From: Marinobacter sp. F4206
GTDB lineage: Bacteria; Pseudomonadota; Gammaproteobacteria; Pseudomonadales; Oleiphilaceae
Direction: 5' to 3'
Length of the DNA stretch: 64,000 nt
Assembly (NCBI RefSeq): GCF_019392195.1
Contig: NZ_JAHXKI010000001.1
Span: 124,001 to 188,000 of the forward strand
In this document: piece by piece, positions 8,551 to 17,209 of the stretch
How positions within the stretch are numbered: the first letter of the stretch is position 1
Layout: each line of letters starts with the position of its first letter
Notes under the pieces: generated by a model
What the model was told of the DNA's origin: nothing
What the model saw: the letters and a program-made list of their open reading frames with translations, nothing else
Database searches by the model: none
Program-made: the position numbers and the translations under genes

Positions 8551-8995
8551 CGCGGCGCGCTGGCCTGGGCCCAGGGGGGCGTAGCATTTAAGCAGTCCCG
8601 GCAGCGACCCGATTCAACAGACGGGTAGAGCCCCGCATTGTGTCCGGCAATGCGCCCTTCATCCGAGGCTTCATGCAGGAGCGGCAGCTCGTTGTTGGCG
8701 TCACCGGCAATAAAAATATGAGGTTCGCTCGTCTGCATCGTGCGCGGGTGGTAGACAGGCACGCCTTGCGAATTCAGCACCATACCGTTGTTCTCAAGTC
8801 CAAGTTTGTCGGTATTGGGAGTGCGGCCGGTGGCAGCGAGAACGTAATCAACGGTCACCGTGTGAATAACGCCGTCTGCATTCCGGTAACCGACCCACAA
8901 ACCGGTCTCGTTCTCGTCTGACCCGATCAAGCACGGCCTTGCCATCGGGATCGACGGTCGGCACCTGAACTTTTCCGCCGCCTTGATAGGGCCAT
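8547..8995 (-). pseudogene. Dihydrolipoamide-dehydrogenase-like remnant
   Basis: Internal piece of an FAD/NAD disulfide oxidoreductase. Visible landmarks are VDYVLAATGRTPN, the FAD motif IFIAGDANN and LLHEASDEGRIAGHNA. The dimerisation domain and the N-terminal FAD domain are missing. The upstream part (GGGKVQVPTVDPDGKA) is in another frame, joined around GGCCGTGC near 8940, so there is also a one-base frameshift. Beyond 8995 homology stops at an IS-end-like sequence. Clearly decayed, not functional. Confidence 0.75.
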
Positions 8996-9004
8996 TCTCC
9001 GCTG

Positions 9005-9058
9005 GGCGGATCCGGGAAAAGTGGACGGTTGGCCGGGAAAATTGGCCATCTGTTCACA
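9005..9058. mobile_element. IS-end-like fragment (IS21-type repeats?)
   Basis: Two direct repeats, CCGGGAAAAGTGGACGGTTGG at 9012 and CCGGGAAAATTGGCCA at 9033, are spaced 21 bp apart and run into TCTGTTCACA at 9058. Repeated subterminal motifs with a CA tip are typical of IS21-like ends. It abuts the broken dehydrogenase remnant, suggesting an insertion or deletion event. No transposase is present. Confidence 0.35.
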
Positions 9059-9171
9059 GTCGACACAGCCTCGGTTTCACCGTTCGAGCCCGGTCCCGAA
9101 GCTCAGGACTGATGCAGTCAAGTGCGGTGCGGGTGTGGATATCCAATTTCAGGTACAGGGTTCCAACGGTA

Positions 9172-9206
9172 AATGGGCGGTCAAATGACCGCCCATTGTC
9201 TTTTGC
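9172..9206. terminator. Hairpin terminator downstream of the 43-residue peptide gene
   Basis: Perfect 12-bp stem AATGGGCGGTCA/TGACCGCCCATT (9172-9183 and 9186-9197) with a 2-nt loop. On the plus strand it is followed by GTCTTTT; on the minus strand it lies just after the small peptide gene and is followed by TTTACC. Confidence 0.6.
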
Positions 9207-9224
9207 AGTTGCCCGGTTGCGGAA

Positions 9225-9356
9225 TTACAGGTCAAGGGTTTCAAACGCAGTGTTGTTACCAGCCTCGATATCTTCCTGGCTGACGCCTTCGGCCTGCGCG
9301 AGGGCAGAGAACGCGAAAACTGAAAATGCGATGAGAAATTTGTTGAGAGCTTTCAT
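9225..9356 (-). CDS. Small exported peptide, 43 residues
   Basis: Short gene with a clear signal peptide (MKALNKFLIAFSVFAFSALA, cleavage after AQA) and a mature part of about 21 acidic residues (EGVSQEDIEAG, then NNTAFETLDL). AGGTGGA precedes the ATG by about ten bases and a hairpin follows the stop. No family recognised. It stands alone between the IS-like fragment and the sulfatase promoter region. Confidence 0.6.
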   Translation of the reverse strand: MKALNKFLIAFSVFAFSALAQAEGVSQEDIEAGNNTAFETLDL

Positions 9357-9832
9357 GTGATGATTCCACCTGTGTAAACAGTTAAGTTAAGAACGAATGT
9401 CACCTTATTGGCTTGAGACCAAGTTTCGCTGTTTACACGGTGCTAAAAAAATTTCGGTACCGTATGCCAAACATCAGTTTTGGTGATGTGAAGGAAAACT
9501 GAAATTTGCCGCACCGGTGAGAAAACTGTCCTATAGTTGTTGGGGTATCAGCGCTTTAAATCTGTTTGCAGCTGTTTTCCGCCTTTGAAGACCCAGTAGT
9601 AACGGAAATTGCAGAGCTTAATCGTTTCTGACGTTTAAGAGCAGGGAGCACTCTCGCATGACCGTTGGCCGCTTTCCCCAAGCTAACCCAATTGCGGTTC
9701 CACTTTTATGCAGCCAAACGCGGCGTGCAGAGTGGAGTTGCGCCCCTCGATCCTGTATCCCCGTTCCCCGAGCGGTCCAGTTCTCGCGTAAACGTCTGTT
9801 TATGGCTCGTAATCAACAAGGAGAGTGAAATT
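9357..9832. other. Gene-free region upstream of the sulfatase
   Basis: 476 nt between divergent genes. No convincing coding frame: the in-frame extension of the sulfatase back to 9665 has no ribosome site and no signal-peptide logic. It is partly A/T-rich (for example 9440-9500) and probably holds promoters for the peptide gene and the sulfatase. I saw no clear operator. Confidence 0.5.
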
Positions 9833-11431
9833 ATGAAAGCGTTACGCTTATTGGTCCTGACGGGATGGCTTGTGGTCCCCGCCTCGGTAGTTGCCCAGGA
9901 CGCCGAAAAGCCCAACATCCTGGTGATCTGGGGCGATGACATTGGCTTCTGGAACATCAGCCATAATAACCGCGGCATGATGGCCTATCAGACGCCTAAC
10001 ATCGATCGCATTGCCGATGAGGGCGTGGCCTTTACCGACTATTACGGGCAGCAGTCCTGCACAGCCGGGCGGGCCGCCTTCGTCGGTGGCACAGTCCCGG
10101 TTCGCACGGGTATGACCAAGGTCGGCCTGCCGGGTGCACAGGAGGGCTGGCAGGAGTCCGACATCACCATCGCGGCGGTTATGAAGTCCCTTGGCTATGC
10201 GACTGGCCAGTTCGGCAAGAACCACTTCGGGGATCGGGACGAACACCTGCCCACTAACCACGGTTTCGACGAGTTTTTCGGCAACCTCTACCACCTCAAC
10301 GCAGAGGAAGAGCCGGAACATCGAGACTACCCGGGCGATTACGTGCTGCCCAGCGGTGAGACGTTCAGGGAGAAGTGGGGGCCACGGGGCGTCATCAAAG
10401 CGTCCGCTAACGATGACGGCACGCAAACCATCGAAAATACCGGTCCGCTGACCAAAAAACGCATGGAGACCGTTGACGAGGAGACGCTTGAGGCTGCCAA
10501 AGACTTCATCAAACGGCAGCACGAAGCCGGCAAGCCCTTTTTCACCTGGTGGAACGCTACCCGGATGCACTTCCGCACGCACGTCAAGGAAGAGCATATG
10601 GGCATCAGCGGGGCAAGCGGCAACGAGTATCATGACGGCATGGTCGAACACGACCGGCATGTCGGTGAACTTCTCGATCAGCTTGACGAGCTTGGCATCG
10701 CCGACAACACCATCGTGTTTTATTCCACCGATAACGGCCCGCATTACAACACCTGGCCGGACGCGGGCACCACGCCCTTCCGTAGTGAGAAAAACTCGAA
10801 CTGGGAGGGCGCATACCGGGTTCCGGCCTTCGTGCGCTGGCCTGAAAAATTCCCCGCGGGCACAACCATTAACGGCCTGGTCGCACATGAAGACTGGATG
10901 CCCACGTTCGCCTCAATCGGCGGAAAGGACAACCTCAAGGAAGAGCTGCTCGACGGCTACGACGCTATTGGCCGTGAGTACAAGAACCACCTCGACGGCT
11001 ACGACCTGAGTGAATATCTGTCAAAAGCCGGCAGCTTCGAAACCATTAACGACGATATAGCGGCTTCGCCGCGCAAGGAGTTCTGGTACTTCAACGATGA
11101 CGGCCAGGTGGTCGCGATCCGTCTGGGTGACTGGAAAGGCGTATTTTATGAAAATCGCGGCGAGGCGTTTGAGGTCTGGCGGGAGCCGTTTACAGAGCTC
11201 AGGGTTCCGCTGCTTTTCAACCTGCGCCGAGACCCGTTCGAAAAGGCGCAGCATAACTCAAACACCTACAACGACTGGTTCCTGGATCACTCATTTGTGC
11301 TGGTTCCGATGCAGGCAGCGGCGGCCCGGTTCTCACAAACCTTCATCGACTACCCGCCGAGTCAAAAGCCGGGTTCGTTTAACCTTGAGGGGATTGTCGA
11401 GAAACTGAAGGAGACGAGCGGAGCGCGTTAA
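9833..11431 (+). CDS. Periplasmic arylsulfatase
   Basis: Type I sulfatase, 532 residues, with a signal peptide (MKALRLLVLTGWLVVPASVVAQ). The formylglycine site is SCTAGR at about Cys76, followed by the conserved GKNHFGD segment. Metal-binding residues are in NILVIWGDDIG and the late STDNGPH motif. The Cys-type site needs a formylglycine-generating enzyme, not seen here. ATG 9833 follows AAGGAG. The substrate is probably a sulfate ester; a porin or transporter gene is not adjacent. Confidence 0.92.
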   Translation: MKALRLLVLTGWLVVPASVVAQDAEKPNILVIWGDDIGFWNISHNNRGMMAYQTPNIDRIADEGVAFTDYYGQQSCTAGRAAFVGGTVPVRTGMTKVGLPGAQEGWQESDITIAAVMKSLGYATGQFGKNHFGDRDEHLPTNHGFDEFFGNLYHLNAEEEPEHRDYPGDYVLPSGETFREKWGPRGVIKASANDDGTQTIENTGPLTKKRMETVDEETLEAAKDFIKRQHEAGKPFFTWWNATRMHFRTHVKEEHMGISGASGNEYHDGMVEHDRHVGELLDQLDELGIADNTIVFYSTDNGPHYNTWPDAGTTPFRSEKNSNWEGAYRVPAFVRWPEKFPAGTTINGLVAHEDWMPTFASIGGKDNLKEELLDGYDAIGREYKNHLDGYDLSEYLSKAGSFETINDDIAASPRKEFWYFNDDGQVVAIRLGDWKGVFYENRGEAFEVWREPFTELRVPLLFNLRRDPFEKAQHNSNTYNDWFLDHSFVLVPMQAAAARFSQTFIDYPPSQKPGSFNLEGIVEKLKETSGAR

Positions 11432-11619
11432 TCTGTAGGCCCGACCCTGAGCCGTGCCCGGCAGGATTGTTCGTCGGGCGCGGCTTACAGCCACGTCGGC
11501 AAAACGGACCAGGCGCTCAGCAAAGCGCCAGAGCGGCAGTGGGTTGTTGTCGATATGAAGGCTGATTTCAGGCACACCTTCACCATTTTTCCAGCAGAAC
11601 AGTTAAGTTGAGATAAAGT

Positions 11620-11883
11620 CTGTTAATTCGAACTGGCCGCTCGATTCGTTCATTATCTGTCGCTGGCGCTGACATCGAGGCGGTACTTGCTGGCAGAGGG
11701 ATTGCCCTGGTGAGATACAGCCTGGTCGCCGATCTCCTCAACGCCGACTTGCTTCAGTGCCCAATGGATATTTCGGTGCCAGCGGAATACCAGTATTACC
11801 TCGTTGCACCCGAGGCCAAATTTCGTACTGACAAGGTCCGTGCATTTGTTTCGTGGATTACCGGACAAGTACCGGCGGGGTAG
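11620..11883 (+). pseudogene. C-terminal remnant of a LysR-type regulator
   Basis: An open stretch with no start encodes the end of a LysR effector domain: SVAGADIEAVLAGRGIALVR, then SLVADLLNADLLQCP and EYQYYLVAPEAKFRTDKVRAFVSWI, ending at a TAG at 11881-11883. A TAA lies in frame just upstream, near 11612. It resembles GcvA-type regulators. The DNA-binding half is gone. Confidence 0.7.
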
Positions 11884-11910
11884 CCTCCATGGATTCACCC
11901 GGCAAACCGC

Positions 11911-13170
11911 TCAGGTTTTCATGTGAATGTCGCGCTGGGGGTAGGGCATGGAAATACCGGCTTCATCGAAAGCCTCCTTCATCTGATGCGTCAGATCCCA
12001 GTAAACATCCCAATAGTCTGCTGTTTTTGCCCAGGGGCGACAGATAAAGTTTACTGAGCTGTCAGCGAGCTGGTGCACACGCATGACTGGCGCAGGCGTT
12101 TTCAATATGGCCGGGTGGTTGGTCACCACTCGTTCCATCACCGCCAGGGCCTCCGAAATGGAGTCTTCATAGGAGATGCCAAACACCAGATCAACCCGCC
12201 GTACTTTGCTTGCCGTCACATTAGTGATCACATTTCCCCAGACGTTTTTATTCGGAATTACAATAATCTGGTTGTCTGGCGTCGTAACCGTCGTCGCAAC
12301 AATACTCACAGATTTGACGGTACCGCCAACACCCCCGATCTGGACGTAGTCGCCCTCATCAAATGGTTGGTAGACCATGATCATCAGACCGCTGGCGAAA
12401 TTGCCCAGCGTTTCCTGAAGCGCGAAAGCCAGAATAAACGAAGCCCCACCGATCATGGCGAAGATCGGCGCGATATTGACCCCAAGGCCAGCCAGTACAA
12501 GCAAGAGACCTATGGTGAGTACCAGCCAAAAAACCACACCGACAAGGAACGTCTCCAAAAGCTTGGAAATGGTTGGAACCCGCCCAATCCACTTGCGGGC
12601 GGCACTTCCGGCGGTTCGGGCAACTGCGAGCAGCGCCAGGACAGCGAGAAGAAGAATCCCCAGGTCCTTGAGAATGGCTATGCCACCATCTCGACGAGTT
12701 GCCCAGCTCAAAATGGCCAGGATGATGGCTTTGGGGCTTGCAAGGGCGGTTTCATTGAAAAGAATGGAGTCGCGATAGGTGCGCAAATCCTTTACCAGGT
12801 CAGGGTTTCCACCTTTGCTTTCGAGCGCGTCCACCACCAGGGTGTAGCGCTCAAACACTTCCATGCGTGCTTCCACCATGCCTGCGACCTCCTGGTAGGC
12901 TTTCTTGGTCGCAGTCTCAGGATCATTATTCAGGCGGATTTTCTCGTCAGAAATCTTCTCTGTTTCAGCCTTGACCACCTCCTGCCAGGCAAGCGCCAGC
13001 GGCTTGAGCTCCTCTTTGGTCATAGGAACGATGCGATGGGACAGTTCCTCGACTGCAATCTGTGGATTTGTGAGGGCCTGGTCATTTACCGGCTGAGCCT
13101 GTGGCATGCCCGCGTTGAGGAATACAAGAATGCATACGAATAAAAGGAGGAAGGGGTTGATTACACGCAT
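11911..13170 (-). CDS. MscS-family mechanosensitive channel with signal peptide
   Basis: About 419 residues. Signal peptide (INPFLLLFVCILVFLNAG), a periplasmic helical region (about 30-150), then membrane helices and the MscS pore and beta domains (ETLGNFASGLMIMVYQPFDEGDYVQIGGVGGTV, DNQIIVIPNKNVWGNVITN). The C-terminus is EAGISMPYPQRDIHMKT. The frame opens at 13200, but ATG 13170 has a weak AAGAG ribosome site and places the signal peptide at the N-terminus. The large MscS at 46872 ends with the same PQRDIH segment. Confidence 0.88.
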   Translation of the reverse strand: MRVINPFLLLFVCILVFLNAGMPQAQPVNDQALTNPQIAVEELSHRIVPMTKEELKPLALAWQEVVKAETEKISDEKIRLNNDPETATKKAYQEVAGMVEARMEVFERYTLVVDALESKGGNPDLVKDLRTYRDSILFNETALASPKAIILAILSWATRRDGGIAILKDLGILLLAVLALLAVARTAGSAARKWIGRVPTISKLLETFLVGVVFWLVLTIGLLLVLAGLGVNIAPIFAMIGGASFILAFALQETLGNFASGLMIMVYQPFDEGDYVQIGGVGGTVKSVSIVATTVTTPDNQIIVIPNKNVWGNVITNVTASKVRRVDLVFGISYEDSISEALAVMERVVTNHPAILKTPAPVMRVHQLADSSVNFICRPWAKTADYWDVYWDLTHQMKEAFDEAGISMPYPQRDIHMKT

Positions 13171-13407
13171 CGGTTTGCTCTTTATGTATGCCGTGCTCAT
13201 TGAAACGACCGGGGATCGCTTTTTTCCTGATTCGATGCCTACAAAGTCTAGTCCAAGGTGCGCATGCTGACTGTCGAGATGCGGAATAAAGAATATTTAT
13301 GGGTTTGAGGGAACTCTCATTACCGAAAGGTGCGCCGCGGTAGAGGCGTTAAACCAGTCAAAAACGCACCGTCCCTGGTGCCAAGACGCAAATCTGTTTC
13401 CTACAAC

Positions 13408-13659
13408 TCAGCCATGGCTTTCAGACTTCACTTCACCGCGGATAACGATTTGTCCGCTGTAAGGGGAAGGCTCAGCTGCCACGCTCTCCGCATCGCGATT
13501 CTGAATCTCACCACGAATGACGGTCCGGCCGTTGTAAGGCGCCGGTTGAGCATTTTCAAAGTTGTTCTCGTCGGATTTGCGATCTGCCAGGGTGGCTTGA
13601 GCGGGCAGGGCAACCACGGCAAACAATGAAGCGAGAGTGAACAGGGCAACTTTACGCAT
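13408..13659 (-). CDS. Small exported protein with a duplicated PYxG/VIRGE motif
   Basis: 83 residues: signal peptide (about 1-22, ending PAQA) then a hydrophilic mature part carrying two copies of one module, PAPYNGRTVIRGEIQNRDAES and PSPYSGQIVIRGEVKSES. ATG 13659 follows GGAGAATACGTT; the longer frame from 13695 adds a segment without a ribosome site. No family recognised. Single gene in its own transcript. Confidence 0.65.
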   Translation of the reverse strand: MRKVALFTLASLFAVVALPAQATLADRKSDENNFENAQPAPYNGRTVIRGEIQNRDAESVAAEPSPYSGQIVIRGEVKSESHG

Positions 13660-13987
13660 AACGTATTCTCCAGTATTCGATGGGTTTGAACTCATACCGA
13701 GGCCGTTGATCGACTCGACATCAGATGGAGCGAAGTATGGGGCCGGAGAACGGTGGTGAATAATTTGGAAGCCGTATGGGATACATCAGATAGAGTGATG
13801 AATTTCATGCCAAGGTGTTTGTTTTCCGCACCTCTGGTTCAGCTGCGGAGGAAATTATCGTCGTAAAAGTACTTACTTATAAGTCACGGTGATGTTTTGA
13901 ATACGCAGCATTGATTAGTCCCGAGCGGCGTTGATTTGAAAAATAGCAGCCAACTTGTTTCCGACACATCGTATTCCGGAGTTGGCT

Positions 13988-15013
13988 ATGCAGTATCGTC
14001 TATTGGCAGTTTTTCTCGCGGCTGTTGTCTCATCGCCAGTGGTTCATGCTGGGTCCTCTGATTCAGTTCTGGCCATTTCTACAGATAACGATCTTTTCGC
14101 GCCGACTCAGACCGACCGGGATTACACGGCAGGTATGGCTATAACCTATTCCTCGAATTCAGAAGAGTTCATTGGCAATCCCGTCTCGCGAATCAGCCGG
14201 CGCCTCGACGGTTTTCTGTTGCCAGGTATTGGCACGGATACTGAGAAGGCAAAAGGCGCAGCTCTGGAATTCGGCGTTTATGGATTCACTCCGGAGGAAA
14301 TCAAAGCAACGGAGATTAATCTGGATGATCGCCCGTACAGCAGCCTTGTCTATTTCTCCTCAAGCCAGAGTTATCAGAGCTTAGGCAATGATTCGGGCTG
14401 GACAACGTCCATGACGCTCGGGGTGTTGGGATTGGATGTCTTCAAGGCGGGACAGAACTCAGTGCACAAGGTGATAGGCAGCGAGCGCGCTCGTGGCTGG
14501 GGCCACCAGATCTCGAACGGTGGTGAGCCTACTTTCCGATACTCCGCCGCCTACCATCAGTACCTGGACAACAGCGCACCCGATCAGCAGTTCAAAGTGA
14601 CTTACTTTGGATCGGTGGGCTACCTGACCGAATTCGGTGCTGCACTCGTGTTCCGCGATGGATTGATTTCATCGCCGGACAATCGTTTTAACCCTGAATT
14701 AATGGCCTACGGCGAGCGCGCGCCTGGCGTGGCCGCTTCAGGCGGCCGGGAGAATTACTTTTGGGGCGGAATGGCGCTCAAGGCACGAGCGTACAATGCC
14801 TTTTTGCAGGGTCAGTTCCGCGATTCCGACCACGAACTTGATGCCGACGATCTAAACATTCTTCTGGCTGAGGTATGGGCTGGCTATACCCATAGCTTTG
14901 TCGCGAGCACCGAGCTGAGCTATGTGCTTCGGGTCCAGAGCTCCGAAATCAAAGACGGAACCGGAAACCGGACGTTGGCCTGGGGCGGACTGGTATTCAG
15001 CAAACGCCTCTGA
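13988..15013 (+). CDS. lpxR: Outer-membrane lipid A deacylase LpxR family
   Basis: About 341 residues, DUF2219/LpxR beta-barrel with a signal peptide (MQYRLLAVFLAAVVSSPVVHA). Family signatures: STDNDLF and DRDYTAGMAITY near the N-terminus, then RGWGHQISNGGEP at about 172, which includes the catalytic histidine region, and a C-terminal aromatic strand. LpxR removes the 3'-acyloxyacyl group of lipid A, but many family members are untested. ATG 13988 follows GGAG; the extension to 13955 is not needed. Confidence 0.82.
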   Translation: MQYRLLAVFLAAVVSSPVVHAGSSDSVLAISTDNDLFAPTQTDRDYTAGMAITYSSNSEEFIGNPVSRISRRLDGFLLPGIGTDTEKAKGAALEFGVYGFTPEEIKATEINLDDRPYSSLVYFSSSQSYQSLGNDSGWTTSMTLGVLGLDVFKAGQNSVHKVIGSERARGWGHQISNGGEPTFRYSAAYHQYLDNSAPDQQFKVTYFGSVGYLTEFGAALVFRDGLISSPDNRFNPELMAYGERAPGVAASGGRENYFWGGMALKARAYNAFLQGQFRDSDHELDADDLNILLAEVWAGYTHSFVASTELSYVLRVQSSEIKDGTGNRTLAWGGLVFSKRL

Positions 15014-15134
15014 AGTTTGGGAACAGCGCACACATCACTGTGGAAAATATGTCTTATATCAGGCGGCAATTGGTTTTTACGGCCTCGAAGTCGCATGGTT
15101 GTAGGCCCAAGCATTCGCTTCAGGAGAAGGTCTA

Positions 15135-15458
15135 ATGAGCAATATTATTAACGTTACCGATACCAACTTTGAAGAAACTGTTGTTCAGAGCGATCGCACT
15201 GTTCTGGTCGATTTTTGGGCGCCCTGGTGTGGGCCGTGCAAGACCGTCGCTCCGCTGTTGGAAGAAATCGCGGATGAATTCAGTGACGAGATCATTATCG
15301 CCAAGGTAAACGTCGACGACAGCCCGGAAGTGACGGCGAAGCTGGGAATTCGCGGTATTCCGACACTCGCGCTTTTCAGGGATGGCGGGGTTGTCGCACA
15401 GCAAACCGGTGCTGGGAGCCTTGGCCAACTGCGAACGTTCGTCAAAGGGCACCTGTAA
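15135..15458 (+). CDS. trxA: Thioredoxin (TrxA-like)
   Basis: 107 residues, canonical cytoplasmic thioredoxin with WCGPCK at about residue 32 and GIRGIPTLALF around the cis-proline. AGGAGAAGG precedes the ATG. It is a single-gene unit closed by a perfect hairpin with a T-run. Confidence 0.93.
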   Translation: MSNIINVTDTNFEETVVQSDRTVLVDFWAPWCGPCKTVAPLLEEIADEFSDEIIIAKVNVDDSPEVTAKLGIRGIPTLALFRDGGVVAQQTGAGSLGQLRTFVKGHL

Positions 15459-15471
15459 CAGTCTCACCTTC

Positions 15472-15496
15472 AGCCCCCAGTTCTGGGGGCTTTTTT
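15472..15496 (+). terminator. Rho-independent terminator of trxA
   Basis: AGCCCCCAG, TT loop, CTGGGGGCT, then a run of T. The stem is a perfect 9 bp and begins 13 nt after the stop. Confidence 0.9.
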
Positions 15497-15599
15497 CGTT
15501 GCTTTTTGCTTGCCGGGCCACTCTGGCGGATTGCCGTAATTGCGGCCAGACCATTTCCCCTTCAAGCTAGCCGATGTTCTACCGGTCGGGAAATTTTGG

Positions 15600-16538
15600 A
15601 TGAAAACGCAAGAACTGCAGTTGCTCTATATCTTCGATGCCATCATGACAGAGCGTTCGGTGACCCGGGCAGCGGACCGTCTCGCGATGACCCAGCCCGC
15701 GGTATCCAACGCCATTTCCAGAATGCGGCAGATCTGGAACGATCCACTCTTCGTCCGCAAAGGTCGGAACATCGAACCAACGTCTTACGCACTGAGTCTT
15801 TGGGATCAGGTGGGCGATCCCATGTTCGCCCTCACGAATGCGGTGAGCGCCACGCAGTTTGATCCTGCTTCCTCCAGGAGAAAATTTCGCATTGCGGTTA
15901 CCGATGTAATCGTCGAGATGATCTGGCGTCAGCTCATCGAGCTGCTCGAACACGAGGCGCCGGGGGTGGATATACACGCCGTACCCTATACGCCCGAAGG
16001 AACCCACGACGATTTGAGAGAAGCTCACGTGGACCTGGCTGTCGGCATGCTGAATCAGCACGACCACAGTTTGCGCAGTACCTGGCTTTTTGAGGGTGGG
16101 TATGTCCTGGCAATGCGCGCCGACCATCCGCTCGCGGGTCGGCCGATAACCATGGAAGAGTTTCTCGGGGCCCGGCACCTTTTGGTGACCATGTCAGGCG
16201 ATGCTCACGGATTTGTCGACCGCTACCTTGACCAGAAAGGACAGAGCAGGCGGATCGCGGCGACCGTCAACCATTTCTCGATTGTCCCTCAAGTGTTGCG
16301 AGAGTCGAATCTGATCGCTGCGGTTCCCGAGCTGATTAGCCAGGATTGTGGATTTGTGAACGGCCTCTGGATGGGAGAGCTTCCGTTCGAAGTCGACCCA
16401 ACCAGCCTGTACCTCATCTGGCATGCTCGTCATGACCGTGACCCGGGTGTGGTTTGGCTTCGAAATCATGTGGAAAGGCTTCTTCAGGAGCGTTGGCACG
16501 ACATCATGATGAATTCGCCGTGTGGCCGCCGGCTGTAG
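15600..16538 (+). CDS. LysR-type transcriptional regulator
   Basis: 312 residues. Winged helix at the N-terminus (RSVTRAADRLAMTQPAVSNAI) and an effector domain close to the NahR/NodD/PcaQ-like group (ISQD, YLIWHARHDRDPGVVWLRNHVE). The start at 15600 gives the usual MKTQELQLLY opening; the extension to 15540 lies in the intergenic region. It is upstream of and in the same direction as iorAB with a 209-nt gap, so it may regulate them. Confidence 0.88.
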   Translation: MKTQELQLLYIFDAIMTERSVTRAADRLAMTQPAVSNAISRMRQIWNDPLFVRKGRNIEPTSYALSLWDQVGDPMFALTNAVSATQFDPASSRRKFRIAVTDVIVEMIWRQLIELLEHEAPGVDIHAVPYTPEGTHDDLREAHVDLAVGMLNQHDHSLRSTWLFEGGYVLAMRADHPLAGRPITMEEFLGARHLLVTMSGDAHGFVDRYLDQKGQSRRIAATVNHFSIVPQVLRESNLIAAVPELISQDCGFVNGLWMGELPFEVDPTSLYLIWHARHDRDPGVVWLRNHVERLLQERWHDIMMNSPCGRRL

Positions 16539-16747
16539 GCCGCTAAACCGTGACTTGCAGGAGGTTCCTTGTACTGCCATGGTCTAATTGGCGAACGCCA
16601 GTCCACATTGGACAAGAGAGTCCATTGCAGTTCAGCCGTGAATACGGGCGAAAGTTTGGTGCTCCACCAATTCAAGACACACGTAAATACGTTTGGCAAC
16701 CCGCGTGATTAAAGCGGGAAACACCGAAAAGTTCATGAGGGAGAGAA

Positions 16748-17209
16748 ATGGCCAGTCTGACGATTAATGGACGCCAGTACGATCTGGAGGTACCCGACAA
16801 CATGCCCTTGCTGTGGGTCATACGCGATGTTGTTGGAATGAAGGGCACCAAATTCGGGTGCGGTATGGCGCAGTGCGGCGCTTGCACCGTGCATATCGAT
16901 GGCGTAGCAACACGCTCCTGCGTGACCCCGGTGTCTGCCGTAATGGGAGAAGTCAAAACCATTGAAGCCATGGCCGAAGATCCGGTTGGCAAAAAAGTGC
17001 AAAAAGCGTGGCTCGACCTCGGCGTTGCCCAGTGTGGCTACTGTCAGGGTGGCCAGATCATGAACGCGACCGGGTTGCTCAAAAGCAATCCCGAGCCGAG
17101 TTCACAGGAGATTATCGACGCCATGGCCGGAAACCTCTGTCGCTGTGGAACTTACAACCGCATCTTGGCCGCCATCGAGCGCGCTGCTGGAACGGAGGTG
17201 AACTCATGA
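16748..17209 (+). CDS. iorA: (2Fe-2S) subunit of an isoquinoline/aldehyde oxidoreductase
   Basis: 153 residues with both 2Fe-2S domains. The plant-type site is GCGMAQCGACTVH (about 37-50) with a following Cys. The all-helical site is CGYCQGG and LCRCGTYNRI (about 97-140). It feeds electrons from the molybdenum subunit encoded next. Stop and next start overlap as ATGA. No separate FAD subunit follows, which is typical of Ior-type enzymes that use cytochrome acceptors. Confidence 0.92.
   Translation: MASLTINGRQYDLEVPDNMPLLWVIRDVVGMKGTKFGCGMAQCGACTVHIDGVATRSCVTPVSAVMGEVKTIEAMAEDPVGKKVQKAWLDLGVAQCGYCQGGQIMNATGLLKSNPEPSSQEIIDAMAGNLCRCGTYNRILAAIERAAGTEVNS

Noticed and set aside
9848..10888. 346-codon open frame antisense to the sulfatase
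   Set aside because: Shadow frame caused by codon bias. It has no ribosome site or domain, while the plus-strand sulfatase is certain.
12073..13143. 356-codon open frame antisense to the MscS gene
   Set aside because: Composition is His/Arg/Gln-rich with no domain; the minus-strand channel has clear motifs.
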